Shown: positions 1 through 10,770 of the stretch, piece after piece
Numbering within the stretch: the stretch's first letter is position 1
Layout of the letters: each line of letters opens with the position of its first letter
From: Trichomonas vaginalis G3
Taxonomy: Eukaryota > Parabasalia > Trichomonadida > Trichomonadidae
Assembly: GCF_026262505.1 (NCBI RefSeq)
Contig: NC_067205.1
Span: 24,151,585 to 24,215,584, forward strand
DNA length: 64,000 nucleotides
Direction of reading: 5' to 3'
Translations under genes and position numbers: made by a program
Notes under the pieces: generated by a model
Database searches by the model: none
What the model was told of the DNA's origin: nothing
The model's input: only the letters and a program-made list of their open reading frames with translations

Positions 1-436
1 CACAGTGGGCGACATATTCTTTACACGTATGCTTCAAGCTTCTGATTTAGATGGAGTGAATGAATGCACGGAAGAATACGAGGACTCATTAACTAGACCA
101 CTGAATGATGATAATGGCACGCCATTAGCTAGAACATGGAAAGACCAAACTTCATTCTTATGCACTATTCCAGTTCAACGTGATGGAGCGGGTATATTCT
201 TTGATGGATTAGAAACTTTCAACTCACAAGTTACAGTACAAGTGAAAGCTTATCCAATCATTCAGGGTGAAAATGACACTTACTGTTCAAAGGTGACAAA
301 TCCTCCTCAGGTTTGGTTTACTAGGACTACATATTGGACATGGACACCGGATGAAGGTTTGAAATATCATCCAACAGGTACACCACCACAGTATAGAAGT
401 TCATATGATGAAATATTGATGAATAGAAATGTTTAA
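1..436 (+). CDS. MCP: Major capsid protein, C-terminal part (partial at window edge)
   Basis: Open from base 2 to the stop at 434-436; it matches the last 140-odd residues of the copy 2 gene at 37686-39324 with few differences. Length and position upstream of the packaging ATPase fit the double jelly-roll major capsid protein of Polintons, but the assignment rests on size and gene order, since no short diagnostic motif is visible. The next gene follows after 24 bp with a T-rich motif. Confidence 0.6.
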   Translation, partial: TVGDIFFTRMLQASDLDGVNECTEEYEDSLTRPLNDDNGTPLARTWKDQTSFLCTIPVQRDGAGIFFDGLETFNSQVTVQVKAYPIIQGENDTYCSKVTNPPQVWFTRTTYWTWTPDEGLKYHPTGTPPQYRSSYDEILMNRNV

Positions 437-460
437 AATTATAAATTTATTTTTGATTAA

Positions 461-1295
461 ATGGATTTAAATTCATCCACCCCTTATGAAGAATTAGCAG
501 GAGTATATAATACATACATAGATGATATGATTAATGAAGCATTGAGTGATAATAGAAATGCTCTATCTAAGGAAAAATTAATGAAAATTCCATATTCTGA
601 ATGTTACTTAAATTCAATCACTGCAGCAATTGGTAAACAAATAAAGGTAAAACATTAACGATATTAAAACAAATTATCATTATTGCTAACACTTCCCCCA
701 TTCACATGTGTTAATTTATATCAACCGTTCAGGTTCACCTTCAGATGATACATTTGAATCTTTAAAGCATTTAATCAAAATTCCAATTATTTATTTATCA
801 CAAGAAGAAGCAGAAGATTATTTAAAAAACTTTTTAATGTATAAAGAATTATATAATACAATCAAGAAGCAAGGATTAGAGGATAAAATTATTGATAAAC
901 AACGGGATGAATTATTTGAAACACTTTCTATTTCAAATTTTGATAGAGAATTTTTGCATTCACTCATTTTTCTAGATGATGCAGTGAAATCAAAACTAAT
1001 AACAAATGAGAAATCATATTTTAATCAGTTATTAACTCAATGTCGACACATTCAGTGTTCATTCTTCATGGCTGTTCAATATTTCAAAGCATTAAGCACA
1101 AACATTAAATCAAATCTATCAACCCTTTTCATTTTCAGTGGGTTTAGTCGTCAACAGTTGAACGTTATGCTTTATCAAGTGAATTTACCAATGAGCATTA
1201 ATGAACTTTACACACAATATCAGCAATTAGGTGAACATGGAAAAATAATAGTTGATTTAAATAAAGGAGTGTTAAATTTGATTAACTTTTTATAA
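461..1295 (+). pseudogene. ATP: Packaging ATPase (FtsK/HerA, A32-like), frameshifted
   Basis: Homologue of the copy 2 gene at 39349. It powers DNA packaging into capsids in Polintons and related viruses. The Walker B segment LIFLDDA lies near 970-990 and a Q/R-rich sensor segment near 1140-1160. Compared with copy 2 it has single-base losses near 645 (just at the Walker A region) and near 700, which split it into 461-658 and 708-1295. Unlike copy 2, the C-terminal reading frame after 1125 is open to the stop at 1293-1295. The T-rich motif ATTTATTTTTG precedes the ATG. Confidence 0.8.
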
Positions 1296-1325
1296 TTAAT
1301 TTTTATTTTTTATTTATAATTAAAC

Positions 1326-2227
1326 ATGACAGAAATAGCAAATCTTCTACAGGTTCCATTAAAACAAGGAACAAACAAAAAGGGTGCATATAATAGAACT
1401 ATGAAAGTTCCTGATGGAATGAAAGAATTAGTTCATATTGTTGCTGGTCTTCAAAAAGATGTTAAACAAATGAGAAACGTTTTAACATTACCAGAAGCTC
1501 AAGCATATGCCAAACGTCATGGTCCAAATTGGGAAGCACACGAAGCAGACATTACGGGTCCAAATGGAAAACCTGATGGTATAAATGAAGTTTTCGTTAC
1601 TGATGGTCAAGGTAATATTAAAGTCATAAATGGTTATAAATTAACTGTAATCTGATTATCCTAAACGTAAAGCATATAATGAACGTTATCCTATGCAATT
1701 TGATGAAATGGAAAAGCTGTTAAACAATACATTGGTGAAGGTGAACATGGTCCAATTAATTCATACCGTCATAATCCATATTCTTATTTCAATGAAGAAT
1801 TAAATGCTATTGAAGAGGGACCTGATGGATTACCACGATATTCTAACCAGTTTTGATGGTCAATATGCAAATATTAGACCTGAAATTTCAGCTAAGAAAT
1901 TCTTTAAAGTTGCTTTAATTCGATCCAGTTTTCGCAAATGTTAAAGATGAACTTAAACAGCAATTCCAACCAATTATAGTAGCAAGAATTGCATCAGGTG
2001 CTTTATCTCAAGCATTCAAAGATTTAATTAAGAAACCATTATATCAGCAACGAGGTTTAACTTATGATTTAGTTAAGGAATCAGATAAAAGAAAATTTGA
2101 GAAATCAAATGATTATAAGAATGCAATTAATGAATATATTAAGTCTATTAATTTCGATGAAAATTTGAGAAATCAACTTCATGAACAAATACAGGGAATA
2201 ATAGATTCAAAAGTTCCAGCAAAATAA
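1326..2227 (+). pseudogene. Maverick protein of about 300 residues, function unknown, frameshifted
   Basis: Probably a virion-associated protein judging from its place between packaging ATPase and other structural genes; no family recognised. The middle has a segment [17 protein letters not shown] followed by [18 protein letters not shown], and the C-terminus is a charged helical region. The first 109 codons are open (1326-1655), then small indels near 1650, 1705, 1855 and 1920 break the frame. The reading frame recovers to a stop at 2225-2227. Copy 2 has a different break, near 40255. The ATG is preceded by ATTTTTATTTTTTATTT. Confidence 0.6.
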
Positions 2228-2259
2228 AAGTTTAAATATATTTTTTTATTCGAATATAA

Positions 2260-2957
2260 ATGAGAAGACGTTTCACTAGTCAAAAGAACACTAACGCAAA
2301 AGCAGAGATTACGGTTGGTTATAACGTAAATGATGATAAATCACGAATTATTCAAAATGTTAAAGTTAATGTTAGCCCCGAATTAACAAGGTCAGCAACT
2401 CAACCAAATTTATTAACTCGTGACTTACCGAAAAAGGAGGAGGAGCAAAATAAAGAAGATGGAGACCCAATCATTTTATCTGAACCCGGTAAAGAACCTG
2501 TTGAAATTCCCACTTATCCAACATACCCCCCACTCTTTCATCAAACATCGAGAACCCAGGAATCTACGATTCCAGTCGCAATGCGCCATATAAAATAGAC
2601 ATTAATTCTGAATTAATGAAAATTTACCGTGATATAATAATTAATAATTATGATTCAATAATAAATTTAATTGACCAATCCGGTTTAATTATTTTACCTT
2701 ATGAATCATTAATTCACATTATCGCCATTCTTTGTGATGTTCAAGATTCAGACGTTAAGATTCAATTTTTCATAGATGATGAGGTTTCATGCTGCGGAAC
2801 AGTTGCAAAAATAAATCCTATAAAGGATATTAGCACAATTAAGATATCAAAGAACGGAACAACAACTGAACTTCATTTAACATATAATGATATTTATAAT
2901 AAAATAGTTGATGAATATAAAATATCACTTGAAAAATTCTTTGTTAAGGCTATTTAA
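2260..2957 (+). pseudogene. Maverick two-part protein (unknown), broken at a C-run
   Basis: Two open stretches, 2260-2598 and 2616-2957, look like one gene. The second frame is open leftward through codons that continue to 2530, its internal ATG at 2616 lacks the usual T-rich motif, and the break falls in a run of six C at 2526-2531. The N-terminal part is basic (MRRRFTSQKN) then acidic and proline-rich; the C-terminal part is a compact alpha/beta domain with SCCGTVAKINP. No family recognised. Its stop overlaps the convergent gene at 2954 by four bases. Copy 2 has the same break plus a 30 bp in-frame deletion. Confidence 0.55.
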
Positions 2958-3433
2958 TATTCAAGCATTAACATTATCGAATAATAATCCTTTGAATCAT
3001 AATCAATAATAATTGACCTTTCACCAGTTTCTATCGTTTGTTTTATTTCTTTTTGTTTCCCACTATCCGGATCGGTCATTGTAATTGTTTTTGTTATAGT
3101 ATCAGCTTTATCTTTAACTTCAATCTTTTTTCCATCGGGATATTTAAACCAAAATTCCAAAAATTCGATATTGTCAATCTGTTCATATTTTAATCTATCA
3201 ATTACATTTTTAATACCATCTGAAAATCTTATGAAATGGTCATTATATGGGTTTGATTGAACTAAATTTGAATGAAGTGAAATATAACCTGTTGATGAAT
3301 ATGACATCGACTCATATTTTCTGAAAACACTAAAATTTATAACATGAATGAATTTCTTATTCGTTGAATTTATGAATTCTTGAGGTAATCTTATTCTAGT
3401 TTTATTTATCACTGGAAAATAACGCTTTACCAT
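2954..3433 (-). CDS. Maverick beta-rich protein, 159 residues, possible minor capsid protein
   Basis: Intact in both copies. I take the ATG at 3433 (MVKRYFPVINK) because copy 2 lacks the next upstream ATG and because ATTAAAAATATG gives the usual spacing. The protein is rich in predicted strands, with STGYISLHSNL and FLEFWFKYPDGK. It converges with the preceding gene and is divergent from the next with only 19 bp between start codons. A single jelly-roll minor capsid role is possible from size and strand content, but that is only inference. Confidence 0.6.
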   Translation of the reverse strand: MVKRYFPVINKTRIRLPQEFINSTNKKFIHVINFSVFRKYESMSYSSTGYISLHSNLVQSNPYNDHFIRFSDGIKNVIDRLKYEQIDNIEFLEFWFKYPDGKKIEVKDKADTITKTITMTDPDSGKQKEIKQTIETGERSIIIDYDSKDYYSIMLMLEY

Positions 3434-3452
3434 ATTTTTAATCATAATAAAA

Positions 3453-4163
3453 ATGTCAATTATCAATATTATTTCGAATAACAACTGTGAATTAAATTTA
3501 ACAGTTAGCGGGATTTATAATGTTACTCTCGTTTCTGTGAGTGGTAAATTTAATCCCATTCTTTTAGACCCTTCAGATTATATATCATTTATTAAAGATG
3601 ACCATGAAAAAACGTATGATATGTATATAAATAATGTGATAACGAAATGGGATATTAACATGATTTTAAGTTATTTAAATGAATCATTTATCGTATGGTA
3701 TGAAGAAAATTTTAAATCAAAACCTGATAAACTTTTTGAACTTGATGAAATAAATAACCTTATTAAATTCCCGCTGAAAATTAAATTTTGTACTCCCCAT
3801 CTTCGTTCATTGTTGGGGATATTAAATTTTGAAAAAGATGTTGGGGATGTTTTGTATTCTGACACTGGTTCCAATTTCATTTTAATCAAATGTGATAAAG
3901 TTAATACCCCAATGAGATTTTTACATCAAACATTAGACCCTAACTCTTACCCATCAATACAAAACATTTTATCCATCAACTTAAACACATTTTCTTTATC
4001 ATATCCGTTTCAATTATCCGGGAATTCATTTATTCTTCATTCAAAAGATTTATCAAATATTAAATTTAGAATAACTGACCTATTTGATTGTGATTTAGAA
4101 TTTATGAATGAAATATTATGGCAATTTCAAATAGAAAAAATAGCTGATGAGATAACGGATTAA
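3453..4163 (+). CDS. Maverick protein, 236 residues, unknown
   Basis: Intact in both copies with a handful of substitutions, which argues for a conserved function. It has an N-terminal beta-rich part (ELNLTVSGIYNVTLVSVSG), a middle helical part, and a C-terminal segment NIKFRITDLFDCDLEFM ending in a strand, a layout seen in some capsid-associated proteins of Polinton-like viruses. No family can be named. It is divergently paired with the gene at 3433 and followed after 24 bp by the fibre gene. Confidence 0.6.
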   Translation: MSIINIISNNNCELNLTVSGIYNVTLVSVSGKFNPILLDPSDYISFIKDDHEKTYDMYINNVITKWDINMILSYLNESFIVWYEENFKSKPDKLFELDEINNLIKFPLKIKFCTPHLRSLLGILNFEKDVGDVLYSDTGSNFILIKCDKVNTPMRFLHQTLDPNSYPSIQNILSINLNTFSLSYPFQLSGNSFILHSKDLSNIKFRITDLFDCDLEFMNEILWQFQIEKIADEITD

Positions 4164-4187
4164 ATATTTATTTTTAAATCATAATAA

Positions 4188-5987
4188 ATGATTAAACAAC
4201 AGCAACCACAACAACTTAAGGCACAAAGCACCCAGGTCCTTCAGACCATTACATACGCCATATATGCATATAATTCAAAGACGGCAGAACAAACGCAAAG
4301 GTTGAAATATGGAGATTTGGAGATAGTATTGAAAAATGACCATTTCGAATTCGTTTGCAAAGGTGGTGCAGTGATATCAAATATAAAAGAAATTTTATTT
4401 ATGAATTCAAAAATTAAAGGAATAACGGATGATATAACATCAATTCCACCAGAAGAACAGAGATATTACGCATTAAATGCATTTCCTAAAGTTTTGAAGA
4501 TTGGAAGATTTAATTTAAATGAGGAATTCATAGAAGGTTTCCTAAATGACATAATGAAGAAGGCAAATTTGGTTTATGTTGATGAAAAAGATAATGAAAT
4601 TAAAGAAAGGGTTGAATGGTATCATGAATGGACATCAAAGATTTTAAAAACTAAAGCCGATACAGGATGGGTTTCAGGATGTTTAGACCTTAAAGCGGAT
4701 AAAACATATGTTAACGATGAGTTAGAGAAGAAGGTGGATAAGGAATATGTGGCTAGTGAATTAAATAAGAAGGCAAATTTGGTTTATGTTGATGAAAAAG
4801 ATAATGAAATTAAAGAAAGGGTTGAATGGTATCATGAATGGACATCAAAGATTTTAAAAACTAAAGCCGATACAGGATGGGTTTCAGGATGTTTAGACCT
4901 TAAAGCGGATAAAACATATGTTAACGATGAGTTAGAGAAGAAGGTGGATAAGGAATATGTTAACGAAATATACCAAAGTTTGATAGGAACAAAAAATATT
5001 GAAACTATTGTTGGTGACTTTTCTGTCAATGAAGAAAATAAATATTTTAGATGGCAGTTTGTACACTCCTTAAAAAATGGTACACGGTGTAAACTCATTC
5101 CGAAAAATAACAATGAAATGTATGTAGGCTATATAAAGAATGATGGCACACAAGTTAAAGTTCCATTAGACAACAACTGTTACTTAAACTTATATGGAGA
5201 CGAACAAAAGAAATATTTAAGAGTTTATGAAATGGCAGATATGACATTGCCTGACCCAGCTCCAGCACCATATTATTATGACTATGGAGATGATGTCAGA
5301 ACACCACATGTAGATGAACAAAAGTTAACATTATATTTAGATTATTATAGATATAAAAGATATAATGCAATAGAAAAAACGAGAATAGTATATTATTATA
5401 CAGATGACAGAAATAAATATTATAGTCAAGATTTTACCTACCCTGAAAACATAAGATTATATTATAAAAATATTCTGACACAAACCAGAAGAAACCTGAA
5501 ATAGTTACACTATATTTTAAGTTCAAAAGAGACAATCCTATAATATCTCATATGTTTGATTTAATGAACCCAGTAGGTTCTATTTATACATCTATGGATG
5601 CAAGAGGTCCTCAAGTAATGTTTGGTGTTGGTGCATGGGAACAAATAGTTGACAGGTTTTTTGTATTGTGCAAACTCTTCAAAGGAAACAGGAGGAAGTA
5701 AAACGATTTCAGGTGAAAATTTACCTGCACACAGTCACTACATAGATTTAAGTACATCTCAAGCGGGTTGGCATAAGCATAGATATTGGGATTGGTCAGG
5801 AATGACAAAAGGTAAAGGATATGATGTTAAAGACGACGTTAAGTTTGCCATAAATTGTTACTGGAGTGACACTCAGGGAGAAGGAAACCATACACATTTC
5901 GTTTCAGGATATACACAAACAACGGGACAAAGTAAAGATTATATGCCACCATTTATGACTGTATTTGCATGGTATAGAGTTTATTGA
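4188..5987 (+). pseudogene. Phage-type tail fibre / receptor-binding protein, frameshifted
   Basis: The N-terminal 120 residues match copy 2. Then come coiled-coil repeats with KADKTYV and KKVDKEYV, typical of trimeric phage fibre shafts, duplicated here as two identical 70-residue units. Next is a segment of roughly 200 residues (about 4970-5570) absent from copy 2. The end is a collar/T4-gp12-like tip: PVGSIYTSMDARGP, GVGAWEQIVDRF, GGSKT, then NLPAHSHYIDL, a second H-x-H, and a closing YMPPFMTVFAWYRVY. Frame breaks lie near 5480 and in the T-run at 5658-5663. Expected role is host attachment. In phages this fold binds receptors; activity in a Maverick is inference. Confidence 0.8.
4561..4960 (+). 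repeat. Tandem 210 bp duplication in the fibre shaft
   Basis: Bases 4561-4770 are repeated from 4771 to 4960 without a visible difference, lengthening the shaft by 70 residues. Copy 2 has a single diverged version. Identity of the units points to a recent event. Confidence 0.9.
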
Positions 5988-6193
5988 ATGAACTAAATAT
6001 ATTTTATGTCTGTAATTAATTAAGTAATGAAGTAATGGATGAACTGCAGAAATATATTTTATCGTCAATGGTTTTGGGTTATTCAATAATTGTTTATTGA
6101 GTTTTGGATGAAAGAATACGGTCGAGCCAAAAGTGGTTCAACCTCAAAACGAGCATTTTATGAGCTTATTAATGGTGTTATGAATGAATTCAG

Positions 6194-6245
6194 TCCAAAA
6201 ATAATTAATTTCATTAGTTTTAAAATTATTTTTATTTTTTATTTT
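6194..6245 (+). promoter_or_regulatory. KilA-N gene promoter region, duplicate of the primase promoter
   Basis: TCCAAAAATAA, then TTAGTTTTAAAATTATTT and a run of T-rich sequence, nearly identical to 8370-8412 upstream of the copy 1 primase and 44739-44783 upstream of the copy 2 primase. The KilA-N version has a short insertion after TCCAAAAATAA. The ATG follows about 17 bp later. Confidence 0.65.
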
Positions 6246-6261
6246 GTATGTAAAGACAATA

Positions 6262-6925
6262 ATGTCAGTCGAAGCAAAAACATTCACGAACAAATCTAAT
6301 GGCAAAACATTCACAAAAGGCACTTATAACGATATTGAAGTCTTACGTAGAGACAAGGATGGTTACATTAATGCAACAAAGATGTGTCAGCAGTTTAGGA
6401 AAGACTTTAGAAAGCTGTTGGAAAATAAGTTCTGGGAAGAGTATTATAAGGCATTTTGTGAAGAATATAGCAACCGCCGGAATTCAGACGGTTGCTTTTT
6501 ATACAAAATTCATGCGGGAATTTCTGATGAAATCAAACAGGTTAGAGGAACGTATGTAGACCCAAGACTTATAAACTATATAACAATGTGGGCTTCTCCA
6601 AAATATTGCATAGCAGTTGGAAAAATTATGGACTCCATAGACAAGAAAGTTCATGAGAAATTAGATGAAGAAGAACTCGAAGATACAGTAGAGAATGCTA
6701 AACATTTGTTTGAAGAAGAGTTGGAAAAATGTGTGAAAAACATTAGAACATGAATGCGAGATATGTTATGGTTATAGAGATTCTTCATACGAACTAGACC
6801 AATGGGAACAAGAAGATTTAAAGAGAGAATTTAGAGAATATGAACTCGCTAAGATAGCATTTGAAGCTGCAGAAAAGAAGTTAAAAGTTTGGGTCCTTTT
6901 GTACAAAAATATTGTGAGTAAATGA
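6262..6925 (+). pseudogene. KilA-N domain DNA-binding protein, frameshifted near its end
   Basis: The KilA-N fold, shared by phages, large DNA viruses and trichomonad genomes, is shown by GYINATKMCQQF near residue 35, then VRGTYVDPRLINYITMW and YCIAVGKIMDSID near residues 100-130. A C-terminal acidic coiled coil follows. The frame is open to 6753; a base change near 6740 shifts it, and coding character continues to a stop at 6923-6925. Start at 6262 (MSVEAK) fits the T-rich motif better than an upstream ATG at 6244. Likely a regulator of element genes; absent from copy 2. Confidence 0.8.
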
Positions 6926-6996
6926 ACCATTTATTTTTGTCATTAACGACCAGAAATATGTGTTTACGTTAATGCTTCGGGTTATTCAATAATACT

Positions 6997-8350
6997 TTAT
7001 TTTTGAAGAACTGAAGGTGTCACCAGGTCACCATGTGTCACCAGGTCATTTAACTTCTTTTAAAAAATGAGACAACATGACATTTTGACAACATCACAGG
7101 AGGAAGGCAGTTATGAATTATTTTTGAAGAACTGAAGGTGTCACCAGGTCACCAGGTAATTTAACTCATGACATTTTGACAACACAGGAGGAAGGCAGTT
7201 ATGAATTATTTTTGAAGAACTGAAGGTGTCACCAGGTCACCATGTGTCACCAGGTCATTTAACTTCTTTTAAAAAATGAGACAACATGACATTTTGACAA
7301 CATCACAGGAGGAAGGCAGTTATGAATTATTTTTGAAGAACTGAAGGTGTCACCAGGTCACCAGGTAATTTAACTCATGACATTTTGACAACACAGGAGG
7401 AAGGCAGTTATGAATTATTTTTGAAGAACTGAAGGTGTCACCAGGTCACCATGTGTCACCAGGTCATTTAACTTCTTTTAAAAAATGAGACAACATGACA
7501 TTTTGACAACATCACAGGAGGAAGGCAGTTATGAATTATTTTTGAAGAACTGAAGGTGTCACCAGGTCACCAGGTAATTTAACTCATGACATTTTGACAA
7601 CACAGGAGGAAGGCAGTTATGAATTATTTTTTGAAGAACTGAAGGTGTCACCAGGTCACCATGTGTCACCAGGTCATTTAACTTCTTTTAAAAAATGAGA
7701 CAACATGACATTTTGACAACATCACAGGAGGAAGGCAGTTATGAATTATTTTTGAAGAACTGAAGGTGTCACCAGGTCACCAGGTAATTTAACTCATGAC
7801 ATTTTGACAACACAGGAGGAAGGCAGTTATGAATTATTTTTGAAGAACTGAAGGTGTCACCAGGTCACCATGTGTCACCAGGTCATTTAACTTCTTTTAA
7901 AAAATGAGACAACATGACATTTTGACAACATCACAGGAGGAAGGCAGTTATGAATTATTTTTGAAGAACTGAAGGTGTCACCAGGTCACCAGGTAATTTA
8001 ACTCATGACATTTTGACAACACAGGAGGAAGGCAGTTATGAATTATTTTTGAAGAACTGAAGGTGTCACCAGGTCACCATGTGTCACCAGGTCATTTAAC
8101 TTCTTTTAAAAAATGAGACAACATGACATTTTGACAACATCACAGGAGGAAGGCAGTTATGAATTATTTTTGAAGAACTGAAGGTGTCACCAGGTCACCA
8201 GGTAATTTAACTCATGACATTTTGACAACACAGGAGGAAGGCAGTTATGAATTATTTTTGAAGAACTGAAGGTGTCACCAGGTCACCATGTGTCACCAGG
8301 TCATTTAACTTCTTTTAAAAAAATGAAGACACATGACATTTTGACAACAG
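6997..8350 (+). repeat. Iteron array, alternating 121 bp and 88 bp units
   Basis: Seven long (A) and six short (B) units alternate strictly; unit starts (ATGAATTATTTTTG) fall at 7113, 7201, 7322, 7410, 7531, 7619, 7741, 7829, 7950, 8038, 8159 and 8247, a 209 bp higher-order period. Each unit holds TGAAGAACTGAAGGTGTCAC, palindromic GGTGTCACC/GGTCACC boxes, and GACATTTTGACAACA. B is A with two internal deletions. The reverse complement of this array lies on the other side of the primase gene. A replication origin or packaging signal is a reasonable guess. Confidence 0.95.
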
Positions 8351-8369
8351 TCCCTGGAAATATGATGCG

Positions 8370-8412
8370 TCCAAAAATAAAGTTAGTTTTAAAATTATTT
8401 TTATTTTTTATT
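8370..8412 (+). promoter_or_regulatory. Primase gene promoter region, copy 1
   Basis: TCCAAAAATAAAGTTAG followed by TTTTAAAATTATTTTTATT, ending about 9 bp before the ATG at 8421. Matches the KilA-N and copy 2 primase upstream regions. Confidence 0.6.
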
Positions 8413-8420
8413 CTATATAA

Positions 8421-10728
8421 ATGACAGCAACAAACAGCAACAGCAACTTCATCATTTCTGATGAACAAGTTTATGATTCATTAGCTGAGGAATTAGTTGT
8501 GGCAGAAACTAAAACACTCAACGAAAAGAATTGGTGAAAACAAGATTGATTACATAACTACCTCAAACATGATGGAGGAAGAGGAAGGAAAACTGGTATG
8601 GCTTTATTAAGTAAATAAAATTTCAAATTTAACGATTATAGATGTTGATATCAAATAAATCATACAATGATGAACTTAAAGAAACAGTTAGAAAAGACAT
8701 TTTATCAAAACTTCGGTAAAGATGTTATCGTTAAAAACTGCTTCAGGAGGTCTTCACATTTATTGGCAACACTAATTTCTTCTATTCAACCTCGAACAGA
8801 ATGATTAAATGTTATTCCTGCAATGATTGATATTGATATCATGACTTCTATGGATGATTCAAAGCGTTCATTAGTGGTTATGGCTGAATCAAGAGTTCGC
8901 AAGAATGCATCAGAACCAATCAATACATACTCATTCATTCGTGGAAGTTAGATTCAACATTAACCAGAACAGTGAATGATATATTAAATGATTTGAATAT
9001 TAAGGTAAGAGTTGAACAAAAGAACGAAAAATAAGAGAATATATGAATGAAAACAAAGATGTAAACATTGACGATAAACTTGCCCAGAGCATAGTTGATG
9101 GCATCTGTGATTTTGAAGTACATAATGATGGTGGAAACATGAATTTAGAAAAAGAAGTTACATTATTCACACTGTTTCAAGCATTAATTCGTTACCTAAT
9201 CATTTGATTAATGAAGCATACGATAACGTTTATAATTTCTGCAATTTAACTGAAAATGCAAAAAGTAATTTTGAAAAAGCACGTAGTAGATATGCACATT
9301 TAATGACTTCTCCATTTGTTTTAGTGAAGATTCTAAAACTATATCAAAAGAATATTATGATGAATATTTTTGCCTTTATTACGTAAGCCAAAAATAACAT
9401 TTGATATCAAACTTGATGACTCGTTTTTTGATAACAGATATTAGACGCAAGGCTGAAAATCATCAGTATAAAAACAGTTCTGAAGTAATTGAGGATTTAT
9501 CACGTGTAATCCGTTTTGTAGATTGTGGAAACAAATACTTCATTCAGAAAGATTACAACATACACGATAAAATGAATCAAATATCATTCGTTCTTCAATC
9601 AAACATGAAAGAGTCACTTAAAATGATTAAATTATTTAAAGAAGAAGGTAAAACAATAACAGCATGGGATGTACTACTAAATCAATTGTCTTCATTAACT
9701 GTTAAGGGTGTTTGCTTTAAATCTGATTCCCCAGATGTTTTCTCAACGTTTCAGGGTTATAAATACAACATTCTTGAAAAAGTAGATTACTCAAAAATTG
9801 AGATGTTTATGAATTTCATTAAAGAAGCCATTTGTGATAATAATGATGAAGTGTATAAATACCTTCTCGGCTGGATTGCATCAATGATTCAACATCCTGG
9901 AATCAAGAATGAAACAGCAATTATTTTGAAAGGACTTCAGGGAACAGGTAAAAACAGATTTACAGACATTATTTCTGAACTTCTCGCTGGTTATTCATGT
10001 AAAAACATTACCGAAATAGGTGAGCTAACGGGTAATTTCAACTCAGTAGTTGAAAATAAAATGTTTCTTGTACTTAATGAACTCAAGAATGTAGGTGAAG
10101 ATAGACTCGCAAACTTCAACGCTTTGAAATCAATTATTACGGATAATGAGATTAGAATTAATGAAAAGAATCAACCCAGAAGAACAGCACAGAATGTTGC
10201 CAATTTCATTTTCGTAACTAACAACGTCTACCCTGTCAAAATTGAAGTTGGAGACAGAAGATACGTAGTTTTAAGGGTTAATGGTAAATTTAAGGGTCAA
10301 TTTGATTACTTCAAGAATTTAATGGATTCATGCACAAAGGAATTTTATGATAACCTTTTAACATATTTTATCAATTACGACTTTCATCATTTAATGTACG
10401 AATCATACCGATGACTGAAGCCAAACAAGATTTAATAGAATTATCAACAAATCCTTTAGATGTATGGATAAATACACATTATGATGAATTGTGTGCAGGT
10501 ATGACGTGTAAAAATGCTCTATTCTGCAAACCATCAGACATGAAAGACAAGAATTTCCAAATGAGCAGTAAGGATAAATGTGATAGGAAACAGGTAAGAA
10601 TAGATGGTAAACAAACATGGTGTTATGTTTTGAAAGAAGAAATGAAAGGATTATATAAACAGGTTGAACCAAACGATAATGAGGATTCATTTACTGACGA
10701 TGAAATACCTGTAAATGATGCTTTATAA
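8421..10728 (+). pseudogene. Primase-polymerase / SF3 helicase, multiply frameshifted
   Basis: Counterpart of the copy 2 gene at 44792-47104. The C-terminal helicase part is open from 9401 to 10414 with Walker A GLQGTGKNRF, Walker B LVLNELKN and motif C FIFVTNN, the D5-like superfamily 3 pattern of viral replicative helicases. The N-terminal archaeo-eukaryotic primase part (8421-9400) is broken by a dozen or so single-base indels relative to copy 2. Another shift near 10380 precedes the last 105 codons. The gene is bracketed by inverted iteron arrays, which suggests origin-linked replication. Confidence 0.85.
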
Positions 10729-10770
10729 AGTATGATTGGAATTTATTTTTGCCTTCCTCTTTTCGTACCT

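Larger units (their letters stand above)
6077..6993 (+). repeat. Direct repeats GGTTATTCAATAAT bracketing the KilA-N module
   Basis: GGTTATTCAATAAT occurs at 6077-6090 and 6980-6993. In copy 2 the segment between such repeats is absent and the sequence passes straight from the fibre gene's 3' flank to the iteron array. This suggests gain or loss of the module by recombination between short repeats. Confidence 0.65.

Noticed and set aside
6090..6299. Open frame of 69 codons upstream of the KilA-N gene
   Set aside because: No promoter motif at its start, low-complexity translation, overlaps the KilA-N promoter and start.
6997..8350. CRISPR-like array
   Set aside because: No variable spacers: whole 121/88 bp units repeat, and the genome is eukaryotic. 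It is an iteron or satellite array.
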